This document shows positions 25,234 through 35,599 of a stretch of 64,000 nucleotides of DNA, one piece after another. The DNA lies in NCBI RefSeq assembly GCF_900091445.1, contig NZ_LT607733.1:3426501-3490500 (forward strand), given 5' to 3'. Below the pieces are notes generated by a model that saw only the letters and a list, made by a program, of their open reading frames with translations, did not search any database and was not told the DNA's origin. The stretch's first letter is position 1. Every line of letters begins with the position of its first letter. The position numbers and the translations under genes are program-made. This DNA comes from Micromonospora echinofusca (lineage in GTDB: Bacteria; Actinomycetota; Actinomycetes; Mycobacteriales; Micromonosporaceae).

Positions 25234-26114
25234 CGTCGCCGGGCTGGCCCGACATCGTCGCCCGGCTCCACGACACGCTGTCCGGCTGCGACCGCGACAC
25301 CGACCTGGAACTCGCCGCCGGCCCCCGCCGGCTGCACCTGATGGTGCGCCGGAACACCGTGCGCGGGGTCTGCCCGCCCTACGACGAGCCACGGCTGGCC
25401 GAACTCGGCTGGCAGGCGCCGCGCGGGGTCGGCGGCTGGTGGTACGAGACGCCGCGCACCGCCGAGGGACTGCGCTGGTGGAGCGGGTTCGCGGCGCGGA
25501 CCGCCGCCACGGTGCTCACCACCGAGCCCGGCGCGCTGTCCTGCCAGATCCTCCCGCCCACCGGCCCCCGGGTGCGGCCCGAGCCGACCGTCCCGCCGGT
25601 GCCCCGCGTCCGGGCCGCTGGGCGACCGCCCGCCGGTGAGCCGGCCGCCGAGGAGCCGGCCGCCGAGGAGCCGGCCGCCGAGGAGCGGACCGCTGGGCGA
25701 CCGCCCGCCGGTGAGCCGGCCGCCGAGGGAGCGGCCACAGGTGGGGCGTCCGTGCTCGACCTGCTCAGCGACGCCGGCGCACGGCGGGACCTGCCCGGCT
25801 ACCTCGGCATCCTCGCCGCCACGGCGGTCTGCGTACCGCTGGCGGCGGAGCCGGGGCCGGACCGCGACGTGCCGTGGACGATCGTCACCGACCCGACCGG
25901 CGCGCCGCTGCTGCCCGTCTTCACCTCCCCCGACGCGCTGACCGCGTTCGCCGGGGAGGGCGTGCCGTTCGTCGCCGTGCCCTGCGCGGACCTGCTCGCG
26001 GACTGGCCCGACCCGACGTGGGGGCTGGTGGTGGACGCGGGCACCCCGCGCGCCCTCGCCCTCGGCGCGGCGTCGCTGGCCGCCCTGCTGGCGGCGAACC
26101 CGCCCACCGGCTGA
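25230..26114 (+). CDS. TY-Chap/SseB-like protein
   Basis: 294-residue soluble protein with two parts. Residues ~1-95 (PDIVARLHDTLSGCDRDTD, LELAAGPRRLHLMVRR, WWYETPRTAEGLRWWSGF) resemble the TY-Chap fold, a YbjN-like chaperone found in type VII loci. Residues ~170-294 (SVLDLLSDAGARRDLPGYLG ... VDAGTPRALALGAA) resemble SseB. The linker has repeated Ala-Glu-Glu-Pro units encoded by 15-base repeats (25630-25735). Probably a chaperone for the divergent EspC/WXG-like substrates. Confidence 0.65.
   Translation: MTSPGWPDIVARLHDTLSGCDRDTDLELAAGPRRLHLMVRRNTVRGVCPPYDEPRLAELGWQAPRGVGGWWYETPRTAEGLRWWSGFAARTAATVLTTEPGALSCQILPPTGPRVRPEPTVPPVPRVRAAGRPPAGEPAAEEPAAEEPAAEERTAGRPPAGEPAAEGAATGGASVLDLLSDAGARRDLPGYLGILAATAVCVPLAAEPGPDRDVPWTIVTDPTGAPLLPVFTSPDALTAFAGEGVPFVAVPCADLLADWPDPTWGLVVDAGTPRALALGAASLAALLAANPPTG
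25630..25735 (+). repeat. Repeats encoding the Ala/Glu/Pro linker
   Basis: Three 15-base units GAGCCGGCCGCCGAG are flanked by two copies of a longer unit encoding GRPPAGEPAAE. Confidence 0.8.
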
Positions 26115-26127
26115 CCGCCGCCGCGCC

Positions 26128-26283
26128 CTACCTGCCGCGCCGCGCGGTCCGTACGCCGAACGCGATCGCGCCGACGACCAGGACGACGCCCAGGAGCTGG
26201 AGGCCCGGCGAGTCGTCGGCCTCCCCGAGCACGACGCCGGCGACGCCGAGCGCGACGGCGACGAGGACGAGCAGGTACTTCAT
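26128..26283 (-). CDS. Small membrane protein
   Basis: 51-residue protein with two hydrophobic helices (KYLLVLVAVALGVAGVVLG, then LQLLGVVLVVGAIAFGV) and a basic end. ATG 26283 has AGGGAGA six bases upstream, which argues for real translation. No family recognised. It lies 97 bases after the stop of the XRE gene. Confidence 0.55.
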   Translation of the reverse strand: MKYLLVLVAVALGVAGVVLGEADDSPGLQLLGVVLVVGAIAFGVRTARRGR

Positions 26284-26380
26284 GGCGTCTCCCTGATGGC
26301 GGCCGGGCCGGTCGCCCACCTGCCGGCGGACGGTTCGTGGTCGTTGGTCCGGGGCGTGGCGCGCGGCACGCCGTGCGGGT

Positions 26381-26587
26381 TCACTCCTCGACCCATTCGA
26401 GGAGGTCGCCGGGCTGGCAGTCGAGCACCCGGCACATGGCCTCCAGGGTGCTGAACCGGACGGCCTTGGCCCGGCCGTTCTTGAGCACCGCCACGTTCGC
26501 GGGCGTGAGCCCGACGCGCTCGGCGAACTCGCCGACGCTCATCTTGCGTCTGGCCAGCTCGACGTCGATGCGTACGACGATGGGCAT
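26381..26587 (-). CDS. Small XRE-family (YozG-like) regulator
   Basis: 68-residue, single helix-turn-helix protein: MPIVVRIDVELARRKMSVG, then EFAERVGLTPANVAVLKNG and a CRVLDCQPGDLLEWVEE end. This is the YozG/Cro-like type almost always linked to a DUF2975 membrane protein, as here: its ATG shares one base with the DUF2975 stop (TGATG). The pair probably forms a membrane-coupled switch; the signal is unknown. Confidence 0.85.
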   Translation of the reverse strand: MPIVVRIDVELARRKMSVGEFAERVGLTPANVAVLKNGRAKAVRFSTLEAMCRVLDCQPGDLLEWVEE

Positions 26588-27066
26588 CAGATCACCGCCT
26601 CCATGTCGGTCCGCAGCGTCGTGGCCTGCCGCAGCAGCGCGCGCATCACCACCATCAGCAGACCCAGCACGGCGACGCCCACCAGCAGCAGGAACAGCAG
26701 CAGCGGCAGCCCCGGGTCCGTGGCGTTGAAGCCGACGTAGAGGAAGACGCCCAGCAGCACGACCCAGGCGGCGACGATCGCCCACACGATCGCGTCCACC
26801 CACGCCAGCGCGGCGTCACTGAAGATGCGGTCGTGCTTGACCAGGGTGAGCAGCTTCCAGGTGCAGACGACCACCACCTGCACGCACAGCACCCAGAACA
26901 CCGCGACGGCGGTCATCGGCCACCTGAGGTAGGCGAGGTCCGGGGACTCCCGCGCCATGTGCGCGAACTGCCCGGGCAGCGAGAAGGTCTGGAGCATGAC
27001 CAGGATCCCGAACAGCACCACGAGGAAGACTCGGAGCGGCGCTACCGCTCGATGCTCGTTCAACAT
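26587..27066 (-). CDS. DUF2975 membrane protein
   Basis: 159-residue protein with four hydrophobic helices (LRVFLVVLFGILVMLQTFS; AVAVFWVLCVQVVVVCTW; IVWAIVAAWVVLLGVFLYV; LLLFLLLVGVAVLGLLMVV) and the DUF2975 loop LVKHDRIFSDAALAWV. It is co-translated with a small XRE regulator. The ATG at 27066 sits six bases after the -10 box of a near-consensus promoter, so translation is leaderless. Confidence 0.88.
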   Translation of the reverse strand: MLNEHRAVAPLRVFLVVLFGILVMLQTFSLPGQFAHMARESPDLAYLRWPMTAVAVFWVLCVQVVVVCTWKLLTLVKHDRIFSDAALAWVDAIVWAIVAAWVVLLGVFLYVGFNATDPGLPLLLFLLLVGVAVLGLLMVVMRALLRQATTLRTDMEAVI

Positions 27067-27072
27067 ACATCG

Positions 27073-27101
27073 ACTATCGCTCGCAACCTATCGAAAGTCA
27101 A
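27073..27101 (-). promoter_or_regulatory. Promoter of the DUF2975-XRE operon
   Basis: TTGACT (27101-27096) and GATAGT (27078-27073) with a 17-base spacer, then six bases to the ATG. The spacer and -10 carry two direct CGATAG copies 14 bases apart, a possible operator for the XRE protein. Confidence 0.7.
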
Positions 27102-27234
27102 TCGGTTCGCCGTACATCCGCCGCGCCGGGGCGCGACCGGTCGGGCCGTCGGCGCGCACCACGCCCGGCGACGGCGGCGCGGGTCACCGGCGAGGGGGTG
27201 GCAAACGGCCGCCGGGCTGGGCAGCATAGGGCTC

Positions 27235-27426
27235 ATGGACTACGAGTACGCGCCGCTGCGGCTGCCGCCGAACGTCGACCGGTTGACCGCCGCGGCGCAG
27301 TTGGCGATCCAGGCGGAGTTCTCCGGGTGGGAGCTGGCGCGGGTGCGGCTGTACCGCGACGGCACGCGGCAGGTGGTGCTGCGCCGCCGCCGGGTCAACC
27401 AGCCGCAGCCGGGGCTGTCGTACTGA
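27235..27426 (+). CDS. DUF5703 family protein
   Basis: 63-residue protein conserved in actinobacteria: DYEYAPLRLPPNVDRLTAA, then LAIQAEFSGWELARVRLYRDG and VVLRRRRVNQPQPGLSY. The family name is recalled; its function is unknown. ATG 27235 is chosen because family members start here; no Shine-Dalgarno is visible, so it may be leaderless. Followed by a strong palindromic terminator. Confidence 0.85.
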   Translation: MDYEYAPLRLPPNVDRLTAAAQLAIQAEFSGWELARVRLYRDGTRQVVLRRRRVNQPQPGLSY

Positions 27427-27439
27427 GCCCGGCACACGC

Positions 27440-27477
27440 AAGGCCCGGGGTCGACCGATCGGTCGACCCCGGGCCTT
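27440..27477. terminator. 38-base perfectly palindromic bidirectional terminator
   Basis: AAGGCCCGGGGTCGACCG and its exact complement meet without a spacer; A-tract and T-tract at the two ends suit both convergent genes. Confidence 0.85.
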
Positions 27478-27505
27478 CACCGCCGCGTCGGCGGGCCGTC
27501 AGCGC

Positions 27506-28159
27506 CTAGTGGGCGTGGTCGTGCTCCTCGTCGAGCTCCATGAACGGGTGCTCGTCGAGCCGGCCGACCAGCCGGTCGTCCGCGGCCGGCTGGAACGGGC
27601 CCGCCGGGTCGTCGTCGTCGAAGGACTCCAGGTCGACCGGGGTGCCGACCTCGCTGACCATCACCACGCCGTCGAGCGGCTCCAGCTCCGGCACGTCCAG
27701 CGCGCCGAGCGAGCCGTCGCCGCTCTGCAGCAGCTCCAGCACCGCCTCGCCGACGCCCTCCACGGGCTCCGGCTCGTCCTCGGCCGGGGTGCCCTCCCGC
27801 CGGGCCGCCTCGGCGACGCGGATCAGCGCCGAGACGCTCGGCACCCGGTAGTCGCGCCGCTGGCGCACCGAGATGACCCGCGGGTGCGGGTCGGTGGGCT
27901 CCACACCCTCCGCGTCGCCGAAGCGCTCGTCGGCCACCTCCGGGTCGATCGACTCGACGTCCCACGGGGTGACCTCGCCGAAGGCGTCCAGGAGTTGCTC
28001 GTCGTACGCGAAGGACGCGTTGTTCAGCGCGACGTACGCCTGCCAGACGTCGTCGTCGTCGATGCGGCCCTGCGCGGCGCGGACGGCGGCCAGGTGGTGG
28101 CGGGCCGCATCGATCACGCGCTCGAGGGCGGCGTCCAGCTCACCGTGCTGGTCGGTCAT
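27506..28159 (-). CDS. Conserved acidic hypothetical protein
   Basis: 217-residue acidic, soluble protein. N-terminal helices (ALERVIDAARHHLAAVRAAQG, DDDVWQAYVALNNASFAYDE) are followed by DEVTPWD-like sequence (FGEVTPWDVESIDPEV) and RRDYRVPSVSALIRVAE, then a very acidic tail ending in a His-rich HDHAH. The family is common in Micromonospora/Streptomyces genomes but has no known function. ATG 28159 has a weak AAGGGA site. It lies 60 bases downstream of the M20 peptidase gene, same strand. Confidence 0.6.
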   Translation of the reverse strand: MTDQHGELDAALERVIDAARHHLAAVRAAQGRIDDDDVWQAYVALNNASFAYDEQLLDAFGEVTPWDVESIDPEVADERFGDAEGVEPTDPHPRVISVRQRRDYRVPSVSALIRVAEAARREGTPAEDEPEPVEGVGEAVLELLQSGDGSLGALDVPELEPLDGVVMVSEVGTPVDLESFDDDDPAGPFQPAADDRLVGRLDEHPFMELDEEHDHAH

Positions 28160-28219
28160 GTGGGTCAGTCCCTTCACGATCAGAGGTTCCCGCCGGAACA
28201 CCGGGTTCCTGGCGGGGGC

Positions 28220-29548
28220 TTAGCAGGTGCGGAGGAACCGGTCGAGAACCCGCACGCCGAACTGTAGTCCGTCCACCGGAACCCGCTCGTCGATGCCGTG
28301 GAACAACGCGGAGAAGTTCAGGTCGGCGGGCAGCCGCAGCGGCGCGAAGCCGAAGCAGCGGATGCCGAGCTGCGAGAACGCCTTGGCGTCGGTGCCGCCG
28401 GAGAGCATGTACGGCACCGGCCGCGCCCCCGGGTCCTCCGCGCGCAGCGCGGCCGACATCGCGTCGACCAGGTCGCCGTCGAACGTCGTCTCGAGCGCCG
28501 GCTGGCGCTGCACGTACTCGATGACGATGTCCGGACCGACCAGCTCGCGCAGCTGCCGCTCCAACAGCTCCGACTGCCCCGGCAGGCTGCGGCAGTCGAT
28601 GGTGGCGGTGGCCCGGCCGGGGATGACGTTGTCCTTGTACCCGGCGGCGAGCCGCGTCGGGTTGGCGGTGTTGCGGATCGTCGCGCCGATGATGTTGGCG
28701 ATCGGCCCGAGCTTGGCGATCGCGGTCTCCGGGTCCTCCGGGTCCAGCTCGATGCCGAGCAGGTCGGAAACCTCCTCCAGGAACGCCCGCACGGTGTCGG
28801 TGACCACCACCGGGAAGCGGTGCCGGCCGACGCGGGCCACCGCCTCGGCGAGCGCGGTGACCGCGTTGTCGTCGTGGACCATCGAGCCGTGCCCGGGCCG
28901 GCCCTTCGCGTGCAGGCGCAGCCAGTCGATGCCCTTCTCGGCGGTCTCGATCAGGTAGAGCCGCTGGCTGTCGTTCACCGAGTACGAGAAGCCGCCGACC
29001 TCGCCGATGGCCTCGGTGCAGCCGTCGAGCAGACCCCGGTGGCGCTCGACGAGGAAGTGCGCGCCGTAGTCGCTGCCCGCCTCCTCGTCGGCGGTGTACG
29101 CGAGGACGATGTCGCGCGGCGGACGGACCCCGGTGCGCTGCCAGTGCCGCACCACGGCCAGCACCATCGCGTCGAAGTCCTTCATGTCGATGGCGCCCCT
29201 GCCCCACAGGTAGCCGTCGCGCAGCTCGCCCGAGAACGGGTGCACCGACCACTCGTCGGCGTCGGCGGGTACGACGTCGAGGTGGCCGTGCACGAGCAGC
29301 GCCCCACGGCTCGGGTCGGTGCCCGGGATGCGGGCGATGAGGTTGGCCCGTCCGGGCGCCGACTCGTGGATGACGGGCTCGACGCCCACCTCGGCGAGCT
29401 TCTCCGCCACGTACTCGGCGGCGAGGCGTTCCCCGGCGCTGGTGTCGTTGTCCCCGGTGTTGGTGGTGTCGATCCGCAGGAGGTCGCGGCAGAGGTCGAC
29501 GACCTCGTCGGTGGGGTCGGGTCGGGCGGAGGCGGCGTCGCTCGTCAT
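28220..29548 (-). CDS. M20-family metallopeptidase / deacylase
   Basis: 442-residue di-zinc hydrolase (ArgE/DapE/carboxypeptidase-type). Motifs: LLVHGHLDVVPAD (first zinc His and Asp), WGRGAIDMKDFDAM (bridging Asp), YTADEEAGSDYGA (catalytic and zinc Glu), a dimerisation domain in the middle, and LSGGTDAKAF plus FHGIDERVP near the end. Substrate not predictable; the actinobacterial group includes cytosolic dipeptidase-like enzymes. ATG 29548 chosen; no ribosome site is obvious. Confidence 0.92.
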   Translation of the reverse strand: MTSDAASARPDPTDEVVDLCRDLLRIDTTNTGDNDTSAGERLAAEYVAEKLAEVGVEPVIHESAPGRANLIARIPGTDPSRGALLVHGHLDVVPADADEWSVHPFSGELRDGYLWGRGAIDMKDFDAMVLAVVRHWQRTGVRPPRDIVLAYTADEEAGSDYGAHFLVERHRGLLDGCTEAIGEVGGFSYSVNDSQRLYLIETAEKGIDWLRLHAKGRPGHGSMVHDDNAVTALAEAVARVGRHRFPVVVTDTVRAFLEEVSDLLGIELDPEDPETAIAKLGPIANIIGATIRNTANPTRLAAGYKDNVIPGRATATIDCRSLPGQSELLERQLRELVGPDIVIEYVQRQPALETTFDGDLVDAMSAALRAEDPGARPVPYMLSGGTDAKAFSQLGIRCFGFAPLRLPADLNFSALFHGIDERVPVDGLQFGVRVLDRFLRTC

Positions 29549-29765
29549 CGGTTCTTCATACCAGCCCGCCGGCCCGGTGCGGTCGTCCCGCCCCGCCGGC
29601 GCCACCCGCCCGCCCCGGCACCGGGTGGGGCGGGGCCGGCCGCGTGCCCACCCGGGGGCCGGGGCCGCCGGCCACCGGGCGCGGTTTCGCCGCCGACGGG
29701 GCCGGGTACCGCCGCTCGCGACCGCTCCCCACCACGTGCTTCGCCCGCCACCAGAGGAGGGCACC

Positions 29766-30374
29766 ATGACCGTTCCCCTGCCACCGCTGCCGCCAACCGG
29801 AGAGGACGAGGACTTCCGTCCGGGCGGGCGCAGCATCGCCGACATCCTCGACGCCGAACACCGCCAGCTGCGGGAGTTGCTGCGGCGGCTCACCGCCGAG
29901 GGCCCGGAGCCCGCCCCGGGGCGCGGCCTGGAGGTGCTCACCGCGGCGCTGTCGCGGCACCTCTCGGCCGAGGAGCAGTACCTGCTGCCCGCCGTGCGCG
30001 CCGCCCTGCCCGACGCGGCCGGCCGCATCGACCGGGCCATCGCCGACGACCGCGCCCTGCTGACCGCCCTGCGGGGGCTCACCGACGGCGGGCTCGCCGA
30101 CGTCGCCGCGCGGGTGCACCGCCACGTCGAGGAGGCGGGCGCGCTGGTCGCGGCGCTGCGCGAGGTGGCCAGCGCCGAGGAGCTGATCCGCCTGGGCAAC
30201 CGGCTGGAGATCGCCGAGGAGGCGGCCCCCACCCGCCCGCACCCGGGCACGCCGGCGACCCCGCCGTGGAACCGGGTCGTCGAGCCCGCGGTGGGGGTGG
30301 TCGACAAGGTCCGCGACGCCGTCACCGGCCGCCCCACCTACCTGGCCGACCTGACCGAGCCGCCGCCGGCCTGA
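29766..30374 (+). CDS. Hemerythrin-like HHE-domain protein
   Basis: 202-residue protein whose residues ~25-145 form a four-helix HHE bundle with iron-ligand-like residues: DILDAEHRQLRELL, LTAALSRHLSAEEQYLLPA (H-x-x-x-E) and VHRHVEEAGALV. Actinobacterial members are linked to oxygen, nitric-oxide or redox stress. The C-terminal ~50 residues (after EAAPTRPHPGTPA) are Pro-rich. ATG 29766 is preceded by GGAGG six bases upstream. Confidence 0.85.
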   Translation: MTVPLPPLPPTGEDEDFRPGGRSIADILDAEHRQLRELLRRLTAEGPEPAPGRGLEVLTAALSRHLSAEEQYLLPAVRAALPDAAGRIDRAIADDRALLTALRGLTDGGLADVAARVHRHVEEAGALVAALREVASAEELIRLGNRLEIAEEAAPTRPHPGTPATPPWNRVVEPAVGVVDKVRDAVTGRPTYLADLTEPPPA

Positions 30375-30382
30375 GCCGGCGG
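30363..30382 (+). terminator. Hairpin overlapping the hemerythrin-like gene stop
   Basis: CCGCCGGC-CTGA-GCCGGCGG; the loop includes the stop codon. Confidence 0.4.
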
Positions 30383-30445
30383 GGCCACGTCTGACAGATC
30401 GGAGACCGTTGATCCGTCCAGGCCCTTCCGTCGGCCGCTACGGGG

Positions 30446-30464
30446 TCATACCGTCACGGTATGA
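30446..30464. promoter_or_regulatory. Palindromic operator over the -10 and start codon of the LysR gene
   Basis: TCATACCGT-C-ACGGTATGA is a perfect 9-bp inverted repeat (and contains the T-N11-A LysR motif). It covers the -10 box TACCGT (30449-30454) and the ATG at 30461, so binding would block its own leaderless promoter. Confidence 0.65.
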
Positions 30465-31456
30465 ATCTGGAGCTGCGACACCTGAGGGTGATCTGCGCGA
30501 TCGCGGAGACGGGGAGCGTGACCAAGGCGGCATCGACGCTCGGCCTGGCCCAGCCGGCACTCACCGCCCAGCTCCAGCGCATCGAGCGGACGCTGGGCGG
30601 GCCGCTGTTCGAGCGGGACCGCCGCGGCGCCCGACCGACCGCCCTCGGCGAGCTGGTGCTCGCCCGGGCCCGGGTGCTGCTGCCGGCGATGAAGGGCCTG
30701 CAGGACGAGGCGGCGCGGTTGGCCGGCGCGGGGGACACCCCGCGCCGGTACCGCTTCGGCGGGGTGAACAGCCCCATCCTCGGCCGCCTGGTGCACCGGC
30801 TCGCCGCCGAGCCCCCGCCCGCGCAGATCACCACCCACGCCTCCTGGTCGGCCGAGGAGCTGGCCCAGCTGGTCGCCGGCGGTCGGCTGGACTTCGCGCT
30901 GATCGGGGTGTGCGGCGACGCCGCCCCGCCGGCCGAGTTCGGGTTGAGCTGGCGCGAGGTGGCGGTCGACCCGGTGCTGGTGCTGCTGCCCGAGCAGCAC
31001 CCGCTGGCCGGGCGGGCGGAGGTGAGCCTCGTCGACCTGAGCCGCGAGCAGTGGGTCGCCGCGCCCGGCGACGGCTGCTTCGGCGACTGCTTCGCCGCCG
31101 CCTGCGCCCGCGCCGGCTTCACCCCGCGCAAGGTGTACGAGACCGACGTGCGCTGCTGCATCGACATGGTGGACTCGGGCGAGGCCATCGCGCTCTGCCA
31201 GGCCACCTTCCGCCCGGTCGCCGGGCTGGTGACCCGGATGCTGGCCGGGACGCCGCTGCGCTGGCGGCTGATGTTGGGCTGGCATCCGGACTCCCCCGCC
31301 GCCCGCGACGCCGAGCTGGTGCTGGAGCACGCGCTGGCCGCGTACACCGACTCCCTGGCGGCCCACCCGGAGTACCTGGCCTGGCTGCTGCGCAACCCCG
31401 CCTACGGGGCGCGGGGGCTGACGGCTGCCGGGGCCGACGGGGTGCGAACGGCGTGA
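30461..31456 (+). CDS. LysR-family transcription regulator
   Basis: 331-residue regulator. Residues 1-60 are the LysR winged helix (LELRHLRVICAIAETGSVTK, AASTLGLAQPALTAQLQRIE); ~90-300 are the periplasmic-binding-like effector domain (FGGVNSPILGRLVHRLAAE, LIGVCGDAAPP, VLLPEQHPLAGRA). There is an unusual cluster of cysteines in the effector domain (GDGCFGDCFAAACARAG and DVRCCIDM), which might make it redox-responsive. No divergent target gene; the preceding HHE gene ends 86 bases upstream. ATG is inside its own operator. Confidence 0.88.
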   Translation: MNLELRHLRVICAIAETGSVTKAASTLGLAQPALTAQLQRIERTLGGPLFERDRRGARPTALGELVLARARVLLPAMKGLQDEAARLAGAGDTPRRYRFGGVNSPILGRLVHRLAAEPPPAQITTHASWSAEELAQLVAGGRLDFALIGVCGDAAPPAEFGLSWREVAVDPVLVLLPEQHPLAGRAEVSLVDLSREQWVAAPGDGCFGDCFAAACARAGFTPRKVYETDVRCCIDMVDSGEAIALCQATFRPVAGLVTRMLAGTPLRWRLMLGWHPDSPAARDAELVLEHALAAYTDSLAAHPEYLAWLLRNPAYGARGLTAAGADGVRTA

Positions 31457-31475
31457 CGCCGGGTATCAGGCGGGC

Positions 31476-31718
31476 ATGACCGATCTCTACCCCGCCGCCG
31501 ACGACCGGGAGATCCTCCGGCAGGCCGCCGCCGCGCACACCGCCGCCGCCCGCGACGTGGAGGCGTTCCTGCGTCGCCTGCCGGAGGTGCCCGACCCGGC
31601 GGACGTCACGGAGTACGCCAACCTGCTGACCCGCGAGCAGCAGACGCGCGCCGACCGCGAGGCGGCGGCGGACGCCGCGGGCCTGACGATCGGCAGCCTG
31701 GAGAGCGACCAGGGTTGA
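31476..31718 (+). CDS. Small hypothetical protein downstream of the LysR gene
   Basis: 80-residue, charged helical protein (DREILRQAAAAHTAAARDVE, PADVTEYANLLTREQQTRAD). No family recognised. ATG 31476 lies 19 bases after the LysR stop with a weak AGGCGG site. It is closed by a 19-bp perfect terminator hairpin, which supports it as the end of a transcription unit. Confidence 0.6.
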   Translation: MTDLYPAADDREILRQAAAAHTAAARDVEAFLRRLPEVPDPADVTEYANLLTREQQTRADREAAADAAGLTIGSLESDQG

Positions 31719-31720
31719 CC

Positions 31721-31760
31721 ACGCCGGGCCGGCGACACCCTGGTGTCGCCGGCCCGGCGT
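31721..31760. terminator. Bidirectional terminator, 19-bp perfect stem
   Basis: ACGCCGGGCCGGCGACACC and its complement with a two-base loop, between the small hypothetical gene (+) and DUF3140 (-). Confidence 0.85.
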
Positions 31761-31817
31761 TCGTCGAGGCGCCGTACGCCCCGGTCACCGTTGCCCGAGG
31801 AGCGTCGTGCGCCCCGG

Positions 31818-32168
31818 TCAGCGTTCGACGAGGACGTCGTGGCCCAGGTCGAGCAGGGCGTGGCGCCACTCGTCGTCGGCGTTGCCGCGTGGCGGCTTCT
31901 CGTCCAGCAGGGACTGGATCTCGTCGATCGCGTCCCGCATCACCCGGATGTCCTCCGGGGTGAGGTCGACCTTGCGTTTGCTCAGCACCCGCAGGATCCG
32001 CCGGCCCAGCCCGGGCAGGTCGAGGTCCGGGTCGGGCCCGAACGACTCCTCCCCGGAGCCGCGGGTCAGCAGCCACTGCCGCAACTGTTCCGACGGGACG
32101 TTCACCTGGGCGTGGAAGTCGTCCCAGAGCACCTCCACCTCGGGTTCGAGCCGCTGCTCGCGTACCAT
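31818..32168 (-). CDS. DUF3140 family protein
   Basis: 116-residue protein of unknown function: EVLWDDFHAQVNVPSEQLRQWL, GRRILRVLSKRKVDLTPED and a MRDAIDEIQSLL helix, a pattern seen in small DNA-associated actinobacterial and fungal proteins. Its ATG shares one base with the stop of the preceding 55-codon gene (TGATG). It is the last gene of the ClpC-like operon. Confidence 0.82.
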   Translation of the reverse strand: MVREQRLEPEVEVLWDDFHAQVNVPSEQLRQWLLTRGSGEESFGPDPDLDLPGLGRRILRVLSKRKVDLTPEDIRVMRDAIDEIQSLLDEKPPRGNADDEWRHALLDLGHDVLVER

Positions 32169-32335
32169 CAGCCCTCCTCTCGACGGCGGCGGTCGGACTC
32201 CGCCGGCTCCGGGTCGTCGCCCTGCTGGCCCACGCCCTCCGGCGGTACCCGCACCCGGGTGGGGTTCGCGGTCGGCGGGGCCAGGATCGGATCGGTGCGC
32301 TCGCTCTCGTCCCGGGTCTCCTCGGGTTCGGTCAT
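32168..32335 (-). CDS. 55-residue charged peptide between ClpC-like and DUF3140 genes
   Basis: Hydrophilic, disorder-prone peptide (TEPEETRDESERTDP ... DPEPAESDRRRREEG) without a known domain. ATG 32335 has a perfect GGAGGAC six bases upstream and lies 13 bases after the ClpC-like stop, and its stop overlaps the DUF3140 start, so it is very likely translated. Confidence 0.6.
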   Translation of the reverse strand: MTEPEETRDESERTDPILAPPTANPTRVRVPPEGVGQQGDDPEPAESDRRRREEG

Positions 32336-32348
32336 GTCCGTCCTCCGG

Positions 32349-34904
<2,556 letters not shown>

Positions 34905-34925
34905 GTCTGTCCTCCGCAGTCGGGC

Positions 34926-34960
34926 GCGACGGTCGCCAGGGGCTACCCGACGACCGTCGC
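34926..34960 (-). promoter_or_regulatory. Inverted repeat upstream of the ClpC-like gene
   Basis: Perfect 10-bp arms GCGACGGTCG / CGACCGTCGC with a 15-base spacer, 22-56 bases before the ATG. Either an operator or a leader hairpin; it is not a HAIR (CTTGAGT) element. Confidence 0.45.
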
Positions 34961-35067
34961 GACAAACGCCGCCGCCGTGCGGACGGACCGGGGCGCCCCG
35001 CCGACGCTCGCGGCAGGTCAGGGGCACCTTGCGCGGTCGCGGGGTGGGCGGGTGGCAGGCTGACGGC

Positions 35068-35475
35068 ATGGACGCGACGACGCCGCTGCTGATCGTGGAC
35101 GCCGCCAACGTGGTGGGATCCCGCCCGGACGGCTGGTGGCGCGACCGTGCGGGCGCGACCGCCCGGCTGCGTGACTCGCTGGCCCCGGTCGCCGCCGCCG
35201 GCCTGCCCCCGCAGTTGCCGCCCCCCGTGGAGGTGGTGCTGGTGGTGGAGGGCCGGGCGCGGGACGTGCCGGGCACCGCCGGGGTCCGGGTGGTCGCCGC
35301 GGCCGGCTCCGGCGACGACGCCGTCGTCGACCTGGTCGCCGCCGCGCCGCAGCGCCGGCGACTGGTCGTCACCGCCGACCGTGAGCTGCGGGAACGCGTC
35401 ACCGCGCAGGGCGCCGAGGTGTACGGCCCACGCTGGCTGCGCGACGGCACCACCCCGCCCGGCGGGTCCCGCTGA
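35068..35475 (+). CDS. NYN/PIN-like (YacP-type) nuclease-fold protein
   Basis: 135-residue protein with the NYN layout: LLIVDAANVVGSRPDGWW (first acidic residue and the conserved Asn), VEVVLVVEGRARD, SGDDAVVDLVAAAP (acidic pair) and RLVVTADRELRERVTAQGA (VTxDRxLR), a pattern of PIN/NYN RNases. The RNA target is unknown. ATG 35068 sits six bases after CAGGCT, so the mRNA may be leaderless. It is divergent from the ClpC-like operon. Confidence 0.8.
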   Translation: MDATTPLLIVDAANVVGSRPDGWWRDRAGATARLRDSLAPVAAAGLPPQLPPPVEVVLVVEGRARDVPGTAGVRVVAAAGSGDDAVVDLVAAAPQRRRLVVTADRELRERVTAQGAEVYGPRWLRDGTTPPGGSR

Positions 35476-35543
35476 TCGGACTGACGGCGCTTCCGGTCGA
35501 CAACCGGTCAGCGGGGCAGGAACACTGACAGGGCGGATGTTCT

Positions 35544-35563
35544 CTCACCGTGAGGGATAGGCT
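35544..35563 (+). promoter_or_regulatory. Promoter region of the FtsK-like operon
   Basis: TAGGCT (35558-35563) is a good -10; an 11-bp palindrome CTCAC-C-GTGAG (35544-35554) lies four bases upstream in the spacer and may be an operator. The leader to the GTG at 35600 would be about 30 bases. Confidence 0.5.
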
Positions 35564-35599
35564 CTAATGGAGGCCTCCCCGCCCCCAGGAGGTTTCGCC

